Source of the DNA: Ptiloglossa arizonensis
Taxonomy: Eukaryota; Arthropoda; Insecta; Hymenoptera; Colletidae
DNA: 64,000 nt
Reading direction: 5' to 3'
Assembly: GCF_051014685.1 (NCBI RefSeq)
Contig: NW_027479514.1
Location: 1 to 64,000 of the forward strand
The translations under genes were made by a program, and so were the position numbers. Below, piece by piece: positions 45,636 through 61,300 of the stretch. Within the stretch, counting starts at the first letter, position 1. Each line of letters starts with the position of its first letter. The notes under the pieces were generated by a model. It was not told where the DNA came from, ran no database searches, and saw only the letters and a list, made by a program, of their open reading frames with translations.

Positions 45636-47483
45636 TTATACGTTATACGTTATACGTTATACGTTATACGTTATACGTTATACGTTATACGTTATACGTT
45701 ATACGTTATACGTTATACGTTATACGATATACGTTATACGTTATACGTTATACGTTATACGTTATACGTTATACGTTATACGTTATACGTTATACGTTAT
45801 ACGTTATACGTTATACGTTATACGTTATACGTTATACGTTATACGTTATACGTTATACGTTATACGTTATACGTTATACGTTATACGTTATACGTTATAC
45901 GCTATACGTTACATGTTATACGTTATACATTATACGTTATACGTTTTACGTTATACGTTCTATGTCACAGGTTATACGTTATATGTTATACGTTATACGT
46001 TATACGTTATACGTCATACGTTATACGTCATACGTCATACGTTATACGTTATACGTTATGCGTTATACGTTATACGTTATACGTTATACGTTATACGTTA
46101 TACGTCATAGGTTATACGTAATACGATATACGTTATACGTTATACATTATGCGTTATACGTTATACGTTATACGTTATACGTTATACGTTATACGTTATA
46201 CGTTATACGTTATACGTTATACGTTATACGTTATACGTTATACGTTATACGTAATACGTTATACGTTATACGATATACGTTATACGTTATACGTTATACG
46301 TTATACGTTATACGTTATACGTTATACGTTACATGTTATACGTTATACATTATACGTTATACGTTATACGTTATACGTTATACGTTATACGTCATAGGTT
46401 ATACGTTATACGTTATACGTTATACGTTATACGTTATACGTCATACGTTATACGTTATACGTTATACGTTATACGTTATTCGTTATACGTTATACGTTAT
46501 ACGTTATACGTTATACGTTATACGTTATACGTTATACGTTATACGTTATACGTAATACGTTATACGTTATACGTTATACGTTATACGTTATACGTTATAC
46601 GTTATACGTTATACGTTAAACGTTATACGTTATACTTTATACGTTATACGTTATACGTTATACGTTATACGTTATACGTTATACGTTATACGATATACGT
46701 TATACGTTATACGTTATACATTATACGTTATATGTTATACGTTGTACGTTCTACGTTATACGTTATACGTTATACGTTATACGTTATACGTTATACTTTA
46801 TACGTTATACGTTATACGTTATACGTTATACGTTATACGTTATACGTTATACGTTATACGTTATACGTTACACGTTATACTTTATACGTTATACGTTGTA
46901 CGTTATACGTTATAAGTTGTACGTTATACGATATACGTTATACGTTATTCTTTATACGTTCTTCGTTACACGTTATACGTTATACGTTATACGTTATACG
47001 TTATACGTTATACGTTATACGTTATACGTCATACGTTATACGTTATACGTTATGCGTTATACGTTATACGTTATACGTTATACGTTATACGTTATACGTC
47101 ATAGGTTATACGTAATACGATATACGTTATACGTTATACATTATGCGTTATACGTTATACGTTATACGTTATACGTTATACGTTCTACGTTATACATTAT
47201 ACGTTATATGTTATACGTTGTACGTTCTACGTTATACGTTATACGTTATACGTTATACGTTATACGTTATACTTTATACGTTATACGTTATACGTTATAC
47301 GTTATACGTTATACGTTATACGTTATACGTTATACGTTATACGTTATACGTTATACGTTATACTTTATACGTTATACGTTGTACGTTATACGTTATAAGT
47401 TGTACGTTATACGATATACGTTATACGTTATTCTTTATACGTTCTTCGTTACACGCTATACGTTATACGTTATACGTTATACG

Positions 47484-47567
47484 TTTTACGTTGAATGTTA
47501 TACTTTATACGTAGCATGTAATGCCTCATACGTTTTACGTTATTCGTTATACGTTCTTCGTTACAAG
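47484..47567. repeat. Cassette A, TAATGCC sub-type
   Basis: Single cassette with TAATGCC and, further on, TTCTTCG in place of TTTTTCG. The same pair of changes is shared with the cassette at 52,335, which supports direct descent of one ~4.87-kb block from the other. Confidence 0.88.
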
Positions 47568-48407
47568 TTATACGTTATACGTTATACGTTATACGTTATA
47601 CGATATACGTTATACGTTATACGTTATACGTTATACGTTATACGTTATACGTTATACGTTATACGTTATACTTTATACGTTATAGGTGTTACGTTATACG
47701 TTATACGTTATACGTTATACGTTATACGTTATACGTTATACGTTATACGTTATACGTTATACGTTATACGTTATACGTTATACGTTATACGTTATACGTT
47801 ATACGTTATACGTTATACGTTATACGTTATACGTTATACGTTATACGTTATACGTTATACGTTATACGTTATACGTTATACGTTATACGTTATACGTTAT
47901 ACGTTATACGTTATACGTTATACGTTCTACGTTATACGTTCTACGTTATACGTTGTACGTTATACGTTATAAGTTGTACGTTATACGTTATACGTTATAC
48001 GTTATACGTTATACGTTATACTTTATACGTTATAGGTGTTACGTTATACGTTATACGTTATACGTTATTCGTAATACGTTATACGTGATACGTTATACGT
48101 TGTACGTTATACGTTATACGTTATACGTTATACGCTATACATTATACGTTATACGTTATACGTTATACGTTATACGTTATACGTTATACGTTATACGTTA
48201 TACGTTATACGTTATACGTTATACGTTATACGTTATACGTTATACGTTATACGTTATACGTTATACGTTATACGTTATAAGTTATACGTTATACGTTATA
48301 CGTTATACGTTCTACGTTATACGTTCCACGTTATACGTTGTACGTTATACGTTATAAGTTGTACGTTATACGTTATACGTTATACGTTATACGTTATACG
48401 TTATACG

Positions 48408-48540
48408 TTTTACGTTGAATGTTATACTTTATACGTAGCATGTAATGCGTCATACGTTTTACGTTGAATGTTATACTTTATACGTAGCATGTAATGCGTC
48501 ATACGTTTTACGTTATTCGTTATACGTTTTTTGTTACAAG
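48408..48540. repeat. Cassette A with its 49-bp core doubled
   Basis: Cores start at 48,408 and 48,457, with the TTTTTTG tail. Its neighbour at 49,962 is 1,554 bp away. Confidence 0.92.
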
Positions 48541-49961
48541 TTATACGTTATACGTTATACGTTATACGTTATACGATATACGTTATACGTTATACGTTAT
48601 ACGTTATACGTTATACGTTATACGTTATACGTTATACTTTATACGTTATAGGTGTTACGTTATACGTTATACGTTATACGTTATTCGTAATACGTTATAC
48701 GTGATACGTTATACGTTGTACGTTATACGTTATACGTTATACGTTATACGCTATACATTATACGTTATACGTTATACATTACATGTTATACGTTATACGT
48801 TATACGTTATACGTCATAGGTTATACGTTATACGTTATACGTTATACGTTATACGTTATACGTTATACGTTATACGTTATACGTCATAGGTTATACGTTA
48901 TACGTTATACGTTATGCGTTATACGTTATACGTTATACGTTATACGTTATACGTTATGCGTTATACGTTGTACGATATTCGTTATACGTTATACGTTATA
49001 AGTTACACGTTATACGGTATACGTTATACGTTGTACGTTACATGTTATACGTTATACGTTATACGTTATACGATATACGTTATACGTTATACGTTATACG
49101 TTATACGTTATACGTTATACGTTACATGTTATACGTTATACATTATACGTTATACGTTATACGTTATATGTTATACGTTGTACGTTCTACGTTATACGTT
49201 ATACGTTATACGTTATACGTTATACGTTATACGTTATACGTTATTCTTTATACGTTTTTCGTTATACGTTATACGTTATACGTTATACGTTATACGTTAT
49301 ACGTTATACGTTATACGTTATACGTTATACGTTATACGTTATACGTTATACGTTATACGTTATACGTTATACGTTATACGTTATACGTTATACGTTATTC
49401 GTTATACGTTATACGTTATACGTTATACGTTATACTTTATACGTTATACGTTATACGTTATACGTTATACGTTATACGTTATACGTTATACGTTATACGT
49501 TATACGTTATACGTTATACTTTATACGTTATAGGTGTTACGTTATACGTTATACGTTATACGTTATTCGTAATACGTTATACGTGATACGTTATACGTTG
49601 TACGTTATACGTTATACGTTATACGTTATACGCTATACATTATACGTTATACGTTATACGTTATACGTTATACGTTATACGTTATACGTTATACGTTATA
49701 CGTTATACGTTATACGTTATACGTTATACGTTATACGTTATACGTTATACGTTATACGTTATACGTTATACGTTATACGTTATACGTTATACGTTATACG
49801 TTATACGTTATACGTTATACGTTATACGTTCTACGTTATACGTTCTACGTTATACGTTGTACGTTATACGTTATAAGTTGTACGTTATACGTTATACGTT
49901 ATACGTTATTCTTTATACGTTCTCCGTTACACGTTATACGTTATACGTTATACGTTATACG

Positions 49962-50094
49962 TTTTACGTTGAATGTTATACTTTATACGTAGCATGTAAT
50001 GCGTCATACGTTTTACGTTGAATGTTATACTTTATACGTAGCATGTAATGCGTCATACGTTTTACGTTATTCGTTATACGTTTTTTGTTACAAG
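49962..50094. repeat. Cassette A with its 49-bp core doubled
   Basis: Cores start at 49,962 and 50,011, with the TTTTTTG tail. It opens the second ~4.87-kb copy. Confidence 0.92.
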
Positions 50095-50430
50095 TTATAC
50101 GTTATACGTTATACGTTATACGTTATACGTTATACGATATACGTTATACGTTATACGTTATACGTTATACGTTATACGTTATACGTTATACGTTATACGT
50201 TATACGTTATACGTTATACGTTAAACGTTATACGTTATACGTTATACGTTATACGTTATACGTTATACGTTATACGTTATACGTTATACGTTATACGTTA
50301 TACGTTATACGTTATACGTTATACGTTATACGTTATACGTTATACGTTATACGTTATACGTTATACGTTATACGTTATACGTTATACGTTATACGTTATA
50401 CGTTATACGTTATACGTTATACGTTTTACG

Positions 50431-50528
50431 TTATGCGTTATACGTTATGCGTTATACGTTATGCGTTATACGTTATGCGTTATACGTTATGCGTTATACG
50501 TTATGCGTTATACGTTATGCGTTATACG
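50431..50528. repeat. 14-bp dimer expansion, seven copies
   Basis: TTATGCG units occur every 14 bases from 50,431 to 50,515. The run is immediately preceded by a TTTTACG unit that replaces what would be the first dimer of the eight-copy run at 45,524. Confidence 0.92.
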
Positions 50529-52334
50529 TTATACGTTATACGTTATACGTTATACGTTATACGTTATACGTTATACGTTATACGTTATACGTTATACGTT
50601 ATACGATATACGTTATACGTTATACGTTATACGTTATACGTTATACGTTATACGTTATACGTTATACGTTATACGTTATACGTTATACGTTATACGTTAT
50701 ACGTTATACGTTATACGTTATACGTTATACGTTATACGTTATACGTTATACGTTATACGTTATACGTTATACGCTATACGTTACATGTTATACGTTATAC
50801 ATTATACGTTATACGTTTTACGTTATACGTTCTATGTCACAGGTTATACGTTATATGTTATACGTTATACGTTATACGTTATACGTCATACGTTATACGT
50901 CATACGTCATACGTTATACGTTATACGTTATGCGTTATACGTTATACGTTATACGTTATACGTTATACGTTATACGTCATAGGTTATACGTAATACGATA
51001 TACGTTATACGTTATACATTATGCGTTATACGTTATACGTTATACGTTATACGTTATACGTTATACGTTATACGTTATACGTTATACGTTATACGTTATA
51101 CGTTATACGTTATACGTTATACGTTATACGTTATACGTTATACGATATACGTTATACGTTATACGTTATACGTTATACGTTATACGTTATACGTTATACG
51201 TTACATGTTATACGTTATACATTATACGTTATACGTTATACGTTATACGTTATACGTTATACGTCATAGGTTATACGTTATACGTTATACGTTATACGTT
51301 ATACGTTATACGTCATACGTTATACGTTATACGTTATACGTTATACGTTATTCGTTATACGTTATACGTTATACGTTATACGTTATACGTTATACGTTAT
51401 ACGTTATACGTTATACGTTATACGTAATACGTTATACGTTATACGTTATACGTTATACGTTATACGTTATACGTTATACGTTATACGTTAAACGTTATAC
51501 GTTATACTTTATACGTTATACGTTATACGTTATACGTTATACGTTATACGTTATACGTTATACGATATACGTTATACGTTATACGTTATACATTATACGT
51601 TATATGTTATACGTTGTACGTTCTACGTTATACGTTATACGTTATACGTTATACGTTATACGTTATACTTTATACGTTATACGTTATACGTTATACGTTA
51701 TACGTTATACGTTATACGTTATACGTTATACGTTATACGTTACACGTTATACTTTATACGTTATACGTTGTACGTTATACGTTATAAGTTGTACGTTATA
51801 CGATATACGTTATACGTTATTCTTTATACGTTCTTCGTTACACGTTATACGTTATACGTTATACGTTATACGTTATACGTTATACGTTATACGTTATACG
51901 TTATACGTTATACGTTATACGTTATACGTTATACGTTATACGTTATACGTTATACGTTATACTTTATACGTTATACGTTATACGTTATACGTTATACGTT
52001 ATACGTTATACGTTATAAGTTATACGTTCTACGTTATACATTATACGTTATATGTTATACGTTGTACGTTCTACGTTATACGTTATACGTTATACGTTAT
52101 ACGTTATACGTTATACTTTATACGTTATACGTTATACGTTATACGTTATACGTTATACGTTATACGTTATACGTTATACGTTATACGTTATACGTTATAC
52201 GTTATACGTTATACTTTATACGATATACGTTGTACGTTATACGTTATAAGTTGTACGTTATACGATATACGTTATACGTTATTCTTTATACGTTCTTCGT
52301 TACACGTTATACGTTATACGTTATACGTTATACG

Positions 52335-52418
52335 TTTTACGTTGAATGTTATACTTTATACGTAGCATGTAATGCCTCATACGTTTTACGTTATTCGTTA
52401 TACGTTCTTCGTTACAAG
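52335..52418. repeat. Cassette A, TAATGCC sub-type
   Basis: Single cassette with TAATGCC and TTCTTCG, matching the one at 47,484 at +4,851. Confidence 0.88.
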
Positions 52419-53272
52419 TTATACGTTATACGCTATACGTTATACGTTATACGATATACGTTATACGTTATACGTTATACGTTATACGTTATACGTTATA
52501 CGTTATACGTTATACTTTATACGTTATAGGTGTTACGTTATACGTTATACGTTATACGTTATACGTTATACGTTATACGTTATACGTTATACGTTATACG
52601 TTATACGTTATACGTTATACGTTATACGTTATACGTTATACGTTATACGTTATACGTTATACGTTATACGTTATACGTTATACGTTATACGTTATACGTT
52701 ATACGTTATACGTTATACGTTATACGTTATACGTTATACGTTATACGTTATACGTTATACGTTATACGTTATACGTTATACGTTATACGTTCTACGTTAT
52801 ACGTTCTACGTTATACGTTGTACGTTATACGTTATAAGTTGTACGTTATACGTTATACGTTATACGTTATACGTTATACGTTATACTTTATACGTTATAG
52901 GTGTTACGTTATACGTTATACGTTATACGTTATTCGTAATACGTTATACGTGATACGTTATACGTTGTACGTTATACGTTATACGTTATACGTTATACGC
53001 TATACATTATACGTTATACGTTATACGTTATACGTTATACGTTATACGTTATACGTTATACGTTATACGTTATACGTTATACGTTATACGTTATACGTTA
53101 TACGTTATACGTTATACGTTATACGTTATACGTTATACGTTATAAGTTATACGTTATACGTTATACGTTATACGTTCTACGTTATACGTTCCACGTTATA
53201 CGTTGTACGTTATACGTTATAAGTTGTACGTTATACGTTATACGTTATACGTTATACGTTATACGTTATACG

Positions 53273-53405
53273 TTTTACGTTGAATGTTATACTTTATACG
53301 TAGCATGTAATGCGTCATACGTTTTACGTTGAATGTTATACTTTATACGTAGCATGTAATGCGTCATACGTTTTACGTTATTCGTTATACGTTTTTTGTT
53401 ACAAG
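53273..53405. repeat. Cassette A with its 49-bp core doubled
   Basis: Cores start at 53,273 and 53,322, with the TTTTTTG tail. Confidence 0.92.
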
Positions 53406-54812
53406 TTATACGTTATACGTTATACGTTATACGTTATACGATATACGTTATACGTTATACGTTATACGTTATACGTTATACGTTATACGTTATACGTTAT
53501 ACTTTATACGTTATAGGTGTTACGTTATACGTTATACGTTATACGTTATTCGTAATACGTTATACGTGATACGTTATACGTTGTACGTTATACGTTATAC
53601 GTTATACGTTATACGCTATACATTATACGTTATACGTTATACATTACATGTTATACGTTATACGTTATACGTTATACGTCATAGGTTATACGTTATACGT
53701 TATACGTTATACGTTATACGTTATACGTTATACGTTATACGTTATACGTCATAGGTTATACGTTATACGTTATACGTTATGCGTTATACGTTATACGTTA
53801 TACGTTATACGTTATACGTTATACGTTATGCGTTATACGTTGTACGATATTCGTTATACGTTATACGTTATTAGTTACACGTTATACGGTATACGTTATA
53901 CGTTGTACGTTACATGTTATACGTTATACGTTATACGTTATACGATATACGTTATACGTTATACGTTATACGTTATACGTTATACGTTATACGTTACATG
54001 TTATACGTTATACATTATACGTTATACGTTATACGTTATATGTTATACGTTGTACGTTCTACGTTATACGTTATACGTTATACGTTATACGTTATACGTT
54101 ATACGTTATACGTTATTCTTTATACGTTTTTCGTTATACGTTATACGTTATACGTTATACGTTATACGTTATACGTTATACGTTATACGTTATACGTTAT
54201 ACGTTATACGTTATACGTTATACGTTATACGTTATACGTTATACGTTATACGTTATACGTTATACGTTATACGTTATTCGTTATACGTTATACGTTATAC
54301 GTTATACGTTATACTTTATACGTTATACGTTATACGTTATACGTTATACGTTATACGTTATACGTTATACGTTATACGTTATACGTTATACGTTATACTT
54401 TATACGTTATAGGTGTTACGTTATACGTTATACGTTATACGTTATTCGTAATACGTTATACGTGATACGTTATACGTTGTACGTTATACGTTATACGTTA
54501 TACGTTATACGCTATACATTATACGTTATACGTTATACGTTATACGTTATACGTTATACGTTATACGTTATACGTTATACGTTATACGTTATACGTTATA
54601 CGTTATACGTTATACGTTATACGTTATACGTTATACGTTATACGTTATACGTTATACGTTATACGTTATACGTTATACGTTCTACGTTATACGTTCTACG
54701 TTATACGTTGTACGTTATACGTTATAAGTTGTACGTTATACGTTATACGTTATACGTTATTCTTTATACGTTCTCCGTTACACGTTATACGTTATACGTT
54801 ATACGTTATACG

Positions 54813-57800
54813 TTTTACGTTGAATGTTATACTTTATACGTAGCATGTAATGCGTCATACGTTTTACGTTGAATGTTATACTTTATACGTAGCATGTAAT
54901 GCGTCATACGTTTTACGTTATTCGTTATACGTTTTTTGTTACAAGTTATACGTTATACGTTATACGTTATACGTTATACGTTATACGATATACGTTATAC
55001 GTTATACGTTATACGTTATACGTTATACGTTATACATTATACGTTATACTTTATACGTTATAGGTGTTACGTTATACGTTATACGTTATACGTTATTCGT
55101 AATTCGTTATACGTGATACGTTATACGTTGTACGTTATACGTTATACGTTATACGTTATACGCTAAACATTATACGTTATACGTTATACATTACATGTTA
55201 TACGTTATACGTTATACGTTATACGTCATAGGTTATACGTTATACGTTATACGTTATACGTTATACGTTATACGTTATACGTTATACGTTATACGTCATA
55301 GGTTATACGTTATACGTTATACGTTATGCGTTATACGTTATACGTTATACGTTATACGTTATACGTTATGCGTTATACGTTGTACGATATTCGTTATACG
55401 TTATACGTTATTAGTTATACGTTATACGGTATACGTTATACGTTGTACGTTACATGTTATACGTTATACGTTATACGTTATACGATATACGTTATACGTT
55501 ATACGTTATACGTTATACGTTATACGTTATACGTTACATGTTATACGTTATACATTATACGTTATACGTTATACGTTATATGTTATACGTTGTACGTTCT
55601 ACGTTATACGTTATACGTTATACGTTATACGTTATACTTTATACGTTATACGTTATACGTTATAAGGTATACGTTATACGTTATACGTTATACGTTATAC
55701 GTTATACGTTTTGCGTTTTACGTTATTCGTTATACGTTATACTTTATACGTTATAGGTGTTACGTTATACGTTATACGTTATACGTTATTCGTAATACGT
55801 TATACGTGATACGTTATACGTTGTACGTTATACGTTATACGTTATACGTTATACGTTATACGCTATACATTATACGTTATACGTTATACATTACATGTTA
55901 TACGTTACACGTTATACGTTAGACGTCATAGGTTATACGTTATACTTTATACGTTATACGTTATACGTTATACGTTATACGTTATACGTTATACGTCATA
56001 GGTTATACGTTATACGTTATACGTTATGCGTTATACGTTATACGTTATACGTTATACGTTATGCGTTATACGTTGTACGATATTCGTTATACGTTATACG
56101 TTATTAGTTATACGTTGTACGGTATACGTTATACGCTGTACGTTACACGTTATACGTTATACGTTATACGTTATACGTTATACGTTATACGTTATACGTT
56201 ATACGTTATACGTTATACGTTATACGTTATACGTTATACGTTATACGTTATACGTTATACGTTATACGTTACATGTTATACGTTATACGTCATACGTTAT
56301 ACGATATACGTTATACGTTATACGTTATACTTTATACGTTATACGTTGTACGTTATACGTTATAAGTTGTACGTTATACGATATACGTTATACGTTATTC
56401 TTTATACGTTCTTCGTTACACGTTATACGTTATACGTTATACGTTATACGTTTTACGTTGAATGTTATACTTTATACGTAGCATGTAATGCCTCATACGT
56501 TTTACGTTATTCGTTATACGTTTTTCGTTACAAGTTATACGTTATACGTTATACGTTATACGTTATACGATATACGTTATACGTTATACGTTATACGTTA
56601 TACGTTATACGTTATACGTTATACGTTATACTTTATACGTTATAGGTGTTACGTTATACGTTATACGTTATACGTTATACGTTATACGTTATACGTTACA
56701 CGTTATACGTTATACGTTATACGTTACACGTTATACGTTATACGTTATACGTTATACGTTATACGTTATACGTTATACGTTATACGTTATACGTTATACG
56801 TTATACGTTATACGTTATACCTTATACGTTATACGTTATACGTTATACGTTATACGTTATACGTTATACGTTATACGTTATACGTTATACGTTATACGTT
56901 ATACGTTATACGTTATACGTTATACGTTATACGTTATACGTTATACGTTATACGTTATACGTTATACGTTATACGTTATACGTTATACGTTATACGTTAT
57001 ACGTTATACGTTATACGTTATACGTTATACGTTATACGTTATACGTTATACGTTATACGTTATACGTTATACGTTATACGTTATACGTCACAGGTTATAC
57101 GTTATATGTTATACGTTATACGTTATACGTTATACGTTATACGTCATACGTTATACGTCATACGTTATACGTTATACGTTATGCGTTATACGTTATACGT
57201 TATACGTTATACGTTATACGTCATAGGTTATACGTTATACGTTATACGTTATACGTTATACGTTATACGTTATACGTTATACGTTATACGTCATAGGTTA
57301 TACGTTATACGTTATACGTTATGCGTTATACGTTATACGTTATACGTTATACGTTATACGTTATGCGTTATACGTTGTACGATATTCGTTATACGTTATA
57401 CGTTATTAGTTACACGTTATACGGTATACGTTATACGTTGTACGTTACATGTTATACGTTATACGTTATACGTTATACGATATACGTTATACGTTATACG
57501 TTATACGTTATACGTTATACGTTATACGTTACATGTTATACGTTATACATTATACGTTATACGTTATACGTTATATGTTATACGTTGTACGTTCTACGTT
57601 ATACGTTATACGTTATACGTTATACGTTATACGTTATACGTTATACGTTATTCTTTATACGTTTTTCGTTATACGTTATACGTTATACGTTATACGTTAT
57701 ACGTTATACGTTATACGTTATACGTTATACGTTATACGTTATACGTTATACGTTATACGTTATACGTTATACGTTATACGTTATACGTTATACGTTATAC

Positions 57801-58347
57801 GTTATTCGTTATACGTTATACGTTACACGTTATACGTTATACGTTATACTTTATACGTTATACGTTATACGTTATACGTTATACGTTATACGTTATACGT
57901 TATACGTTATACGTTATACGTTATACGTTATACTTTATACGTTATAGGTGTTACGTTATACGTTATACGTTATACGTTATTCGTAATACGTTATACGTGA
58001 TACGTTATACGTTGTACGTTATACGTTATACGTTATACGTTATACGCTATACATTATACGTTATACGTTATACGTTATACGTTATACGTTATACGTTATA
58101 CGTTATACGTTATACGTTATACGTTATACGTTATACGTTATACGTTATACGTTATACGTTATACGTTATACGTTATACGTTATACGTTATACGTTATACG
58201 TTATACGTTATACGTTCTACGTTATACGTTCTACGTTATACGTTGTACGTTATACGTTATAAGTTGTACGTTATACGTTATACGTTATACGTTATTCTTT
58301 ATACGTTCTCCGTTACACGTTATACGTTATACGTTATACGTTATACG
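54813..58347. repeat. Higher-order repeat copy of 3,535 bp (first)
   Basis: It begins with a doubled cassette A (cores at 54,813 and 54,862). It contains ATATTCG cassettes near 55.39, 56.09 and 57.38 kb, a TTTTGCG unit near 55.71 kb, and a TAATGCC cassette A at 56,451. Nearly all landmarks from 54,813 to about 56,650 reappear at exactly +3,535 bp (505 units) in the next copy. Such long stretches without unit-number drift make this the youngest-looking duplication in the window. Confidence 0.87.
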
Positions 58348-61300
58348 TTTTACGTTGAATGTTATACTTTATACGTAGCATGTAATGCGTCACTCGTTTT
58401 ACGTTGAATGTTATACTTTATACGTAGCATGTAATGCGTCATACGTTTTACGTTATTCGTTATACGTTTTTTGTTACAAGTTATACGTTATACGTTATAC
58501 GTTATACGTTATACGTTATACGATATACGTTATACGTTATACGTTATACGTTATACGTTATACGTTATACATTATACGTTATACTTTATACGTTATAGGT
58601 GTTACGTTATACGTTATACGTTATACGTTATTCGTAATTCGTTATACGTGATACGTTATACGTTGTACGTTATACGTTATACGTTATACGTTATACGCTA
58701 AACATTATACGTTATACGTTATACATTACATGTTATACGTTATACGTTATACGTTATACGTCATAGGTTATACGTTATACGTTATACGTTATACGTTATA
58801 CGTTATACGTTATACGTTATACGTTATACGTCATAGGTTATACGTTATACGTTATACGTTATGCGTTATACGTTATACGTTATACGTTATACGTTATACG
58901 TTATGCGTTATACGTTGTACGATATTCGTTATACGTTATACGTTATTAGTTATACGTTATACGGTATACGTTATACGTTGTACGTTACATGTTATACGTT
59001 ATACGTTATACGTTATACGATATACGTTATACGTTATACGTTATACGTTATACGTTATACGTTATACGTTACATGTTATACGTTATACATTATACGTTAT
59101 ACGTTATACGTTATATGTTATACGTTGTACGTTCTACGTTATACGTTATACGTTATACGTTATACGTTATACTTTATACGTTATACGTTATACGTTATAA
59201 GGTATACGTTATACGTTATACGTTATACGTTATACGTTATACGTTTTGCGTTTTACGTTATTCGTTATACGTTATACTTTATACGTTATAGGTGTTACGT
59301 TATACGTTATACGTTATACGTTATTCGTAATACGTTATACGTGATGCGTTATACGTTGTACGTTATACGTTATACGTTATACGTTATACGTTATACGCTA
59401 TACATTATACGTTATACGTTATACATTACATGTTATACGTTACACGTTATACGTTAGACGTCATAGGTTATACGTTATACTTTATACGTTATACGTTATA
59501 CGTTATACGTTATACGTTATACGTTATACGTCATAGGTTATACGTTATACGTTATACGTTATGCGTTATACGTTATACGTTATACGTTATACGTTATGCG
59601 TTATACGTTGTACGATATTCGTTATACGTTATACGTTATTAGTTATACGTTGTACGGTATACGTTATACGCTGTACGTTACACGTTATACGTTATACGTT
59701 ATACGTTATACGTTATACGTTATACGTTATACGTTATACGTTATACGTTATACGTTATACGTTATACGTTATACGTTATACGTTATACGTTATACGTTAT
59801 ACGTTACATGTTATACGTTATACGTCATACGTTATACGATATACGTTATACGTTATACGTTATACTTTATACGTTATACGTTGTACGTTATACGTTATAA
59901 GTTGTACGTTATACGATATACGTTATACGTTATTCTTTATACGTTCTTCGTTACACGTTATACGTTATACGTTATACGTTATACGTTTTACGTTGAATGT
60001 TATACTTTATACGTAGCATGTAATGCCTCATACGTTTTACGTTATTCGTTATACGTTTTTCGTTACAAGTTATACGTTATACGTTATACGTTATACGTTA
60101 TACGATATACGTTATACGTTATACGTTATACGTTATACGTTATACGTTATACGTTATACGTTATACTTTATACGTTATAGGTGTTACGTTATACGTTATA
60201 CGTTTTACGTTATACGTTATACGTTATACGTTATACGTTATACGTTATACGTTATACGTTATACGTTATACGTTATACGTTATACGTTATACGTTATACG
60301 TTATACGTTATACGTTATACGTTATACGTTATACGTTATACGTTATACGTTATACGTTATACGTTATACGTTATACGTTATACGTTATACGTTATACGTT
60401 ATACGTTATACGTTATACGTTATACGTTATACGTTATACGTTATACGTTATACGTTATACGTTATACGTTATACGTTATACGTTATACGTTATACGTTAT
60501 ACGTTATACGTTATACGTTATACGTTATACGTTATACGTTATACGTTATACGTTATACGTTATACGTTATACGTTATACGTTATACGTCACAGGTTATAC
60601 GTTATACGTTATACGTTATACGTTATACGTTATACGTTATACGTCATACGTTATACGTCATACGTTATACGTTATACGTTATGCGTTATACGTTATACGT
60701 TATACGTTATACGTTATACGTTATACGTTATACGTCATAGGTTATACGTTATACGTTATACGTTATACGTTATACGTTATACGTTATACGTTATACGTTA
60801 TACGTTATACGTTATACGTTATACGTTATACGTTATACGTTATACGTTATACGTTATACGTTATACGTTATACGTTATACGTTACACGTTATACGTTACA
60901 CGTTATACGTTATACGTTATACGTTATACGTTACACGTTATACGTTACACGTTATACGTTACACGTTACACGTTATACGTTATACGTTATACGTTATACG
61001 TTATACGTTATACGTTATACGTTATACGTTATACGTTATACACTATACGTTATACGTTATACGTTATACGTTATACGTTATACGTTATACGTTATACGTT
61101 ATACGTTATACGTTATACGTTATACTTTATACGTTATAGGTGTTACGTTATACGTTATACGTTATACGTTATTCGTAATACGTTATACGTGATATGTTAT
61201 ACGTTGTACGTTATACGTTATACGTTATACGTTATACGCTATACATTATACGTTATACGCTATACGTTATACGTTATACGTTATACGTTATACGTTATAC

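Larger units (their letters stand above)
45209..49961. repeat. Higher-order repeat copy of ~4.87 kb (first)
   Basis: After the tripled core comes a TTAAACG unit, the eight-copy TTATGCG dimer run at 45,524-45,635, a TTACATG and TCACAGG cluster near 45.91-45.97 kb, a single TAATGCC cassette A at 47,484, a doubled cassette A at 48,408 and an ATATTCG cassette near 48.97 kb. The whole order is repeated in the next block at offsets between 4,844 and 4,886 bp, changing only by whole units. Confidence 0.85.
50095..54812. repeat. Higher-order repeat copy of ~4.87 kb (second)
   Basis: Landmarks follow the preceding block: TTAAACG near 50,221, a seven-copy TTATGCG run at 50,431-50,528, TCACAGG near 50,837, a TAATGCC cassette A at 52,335, a doubled cassette A at 53,273 and an ATATTCG cassette near 53.85 kb. 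Offsets to the first copy are 4,886, 4,872, 4,851, 4,865 and 4,872 at successive landmarks, each a multiple of seven. Confidence 0.85.
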
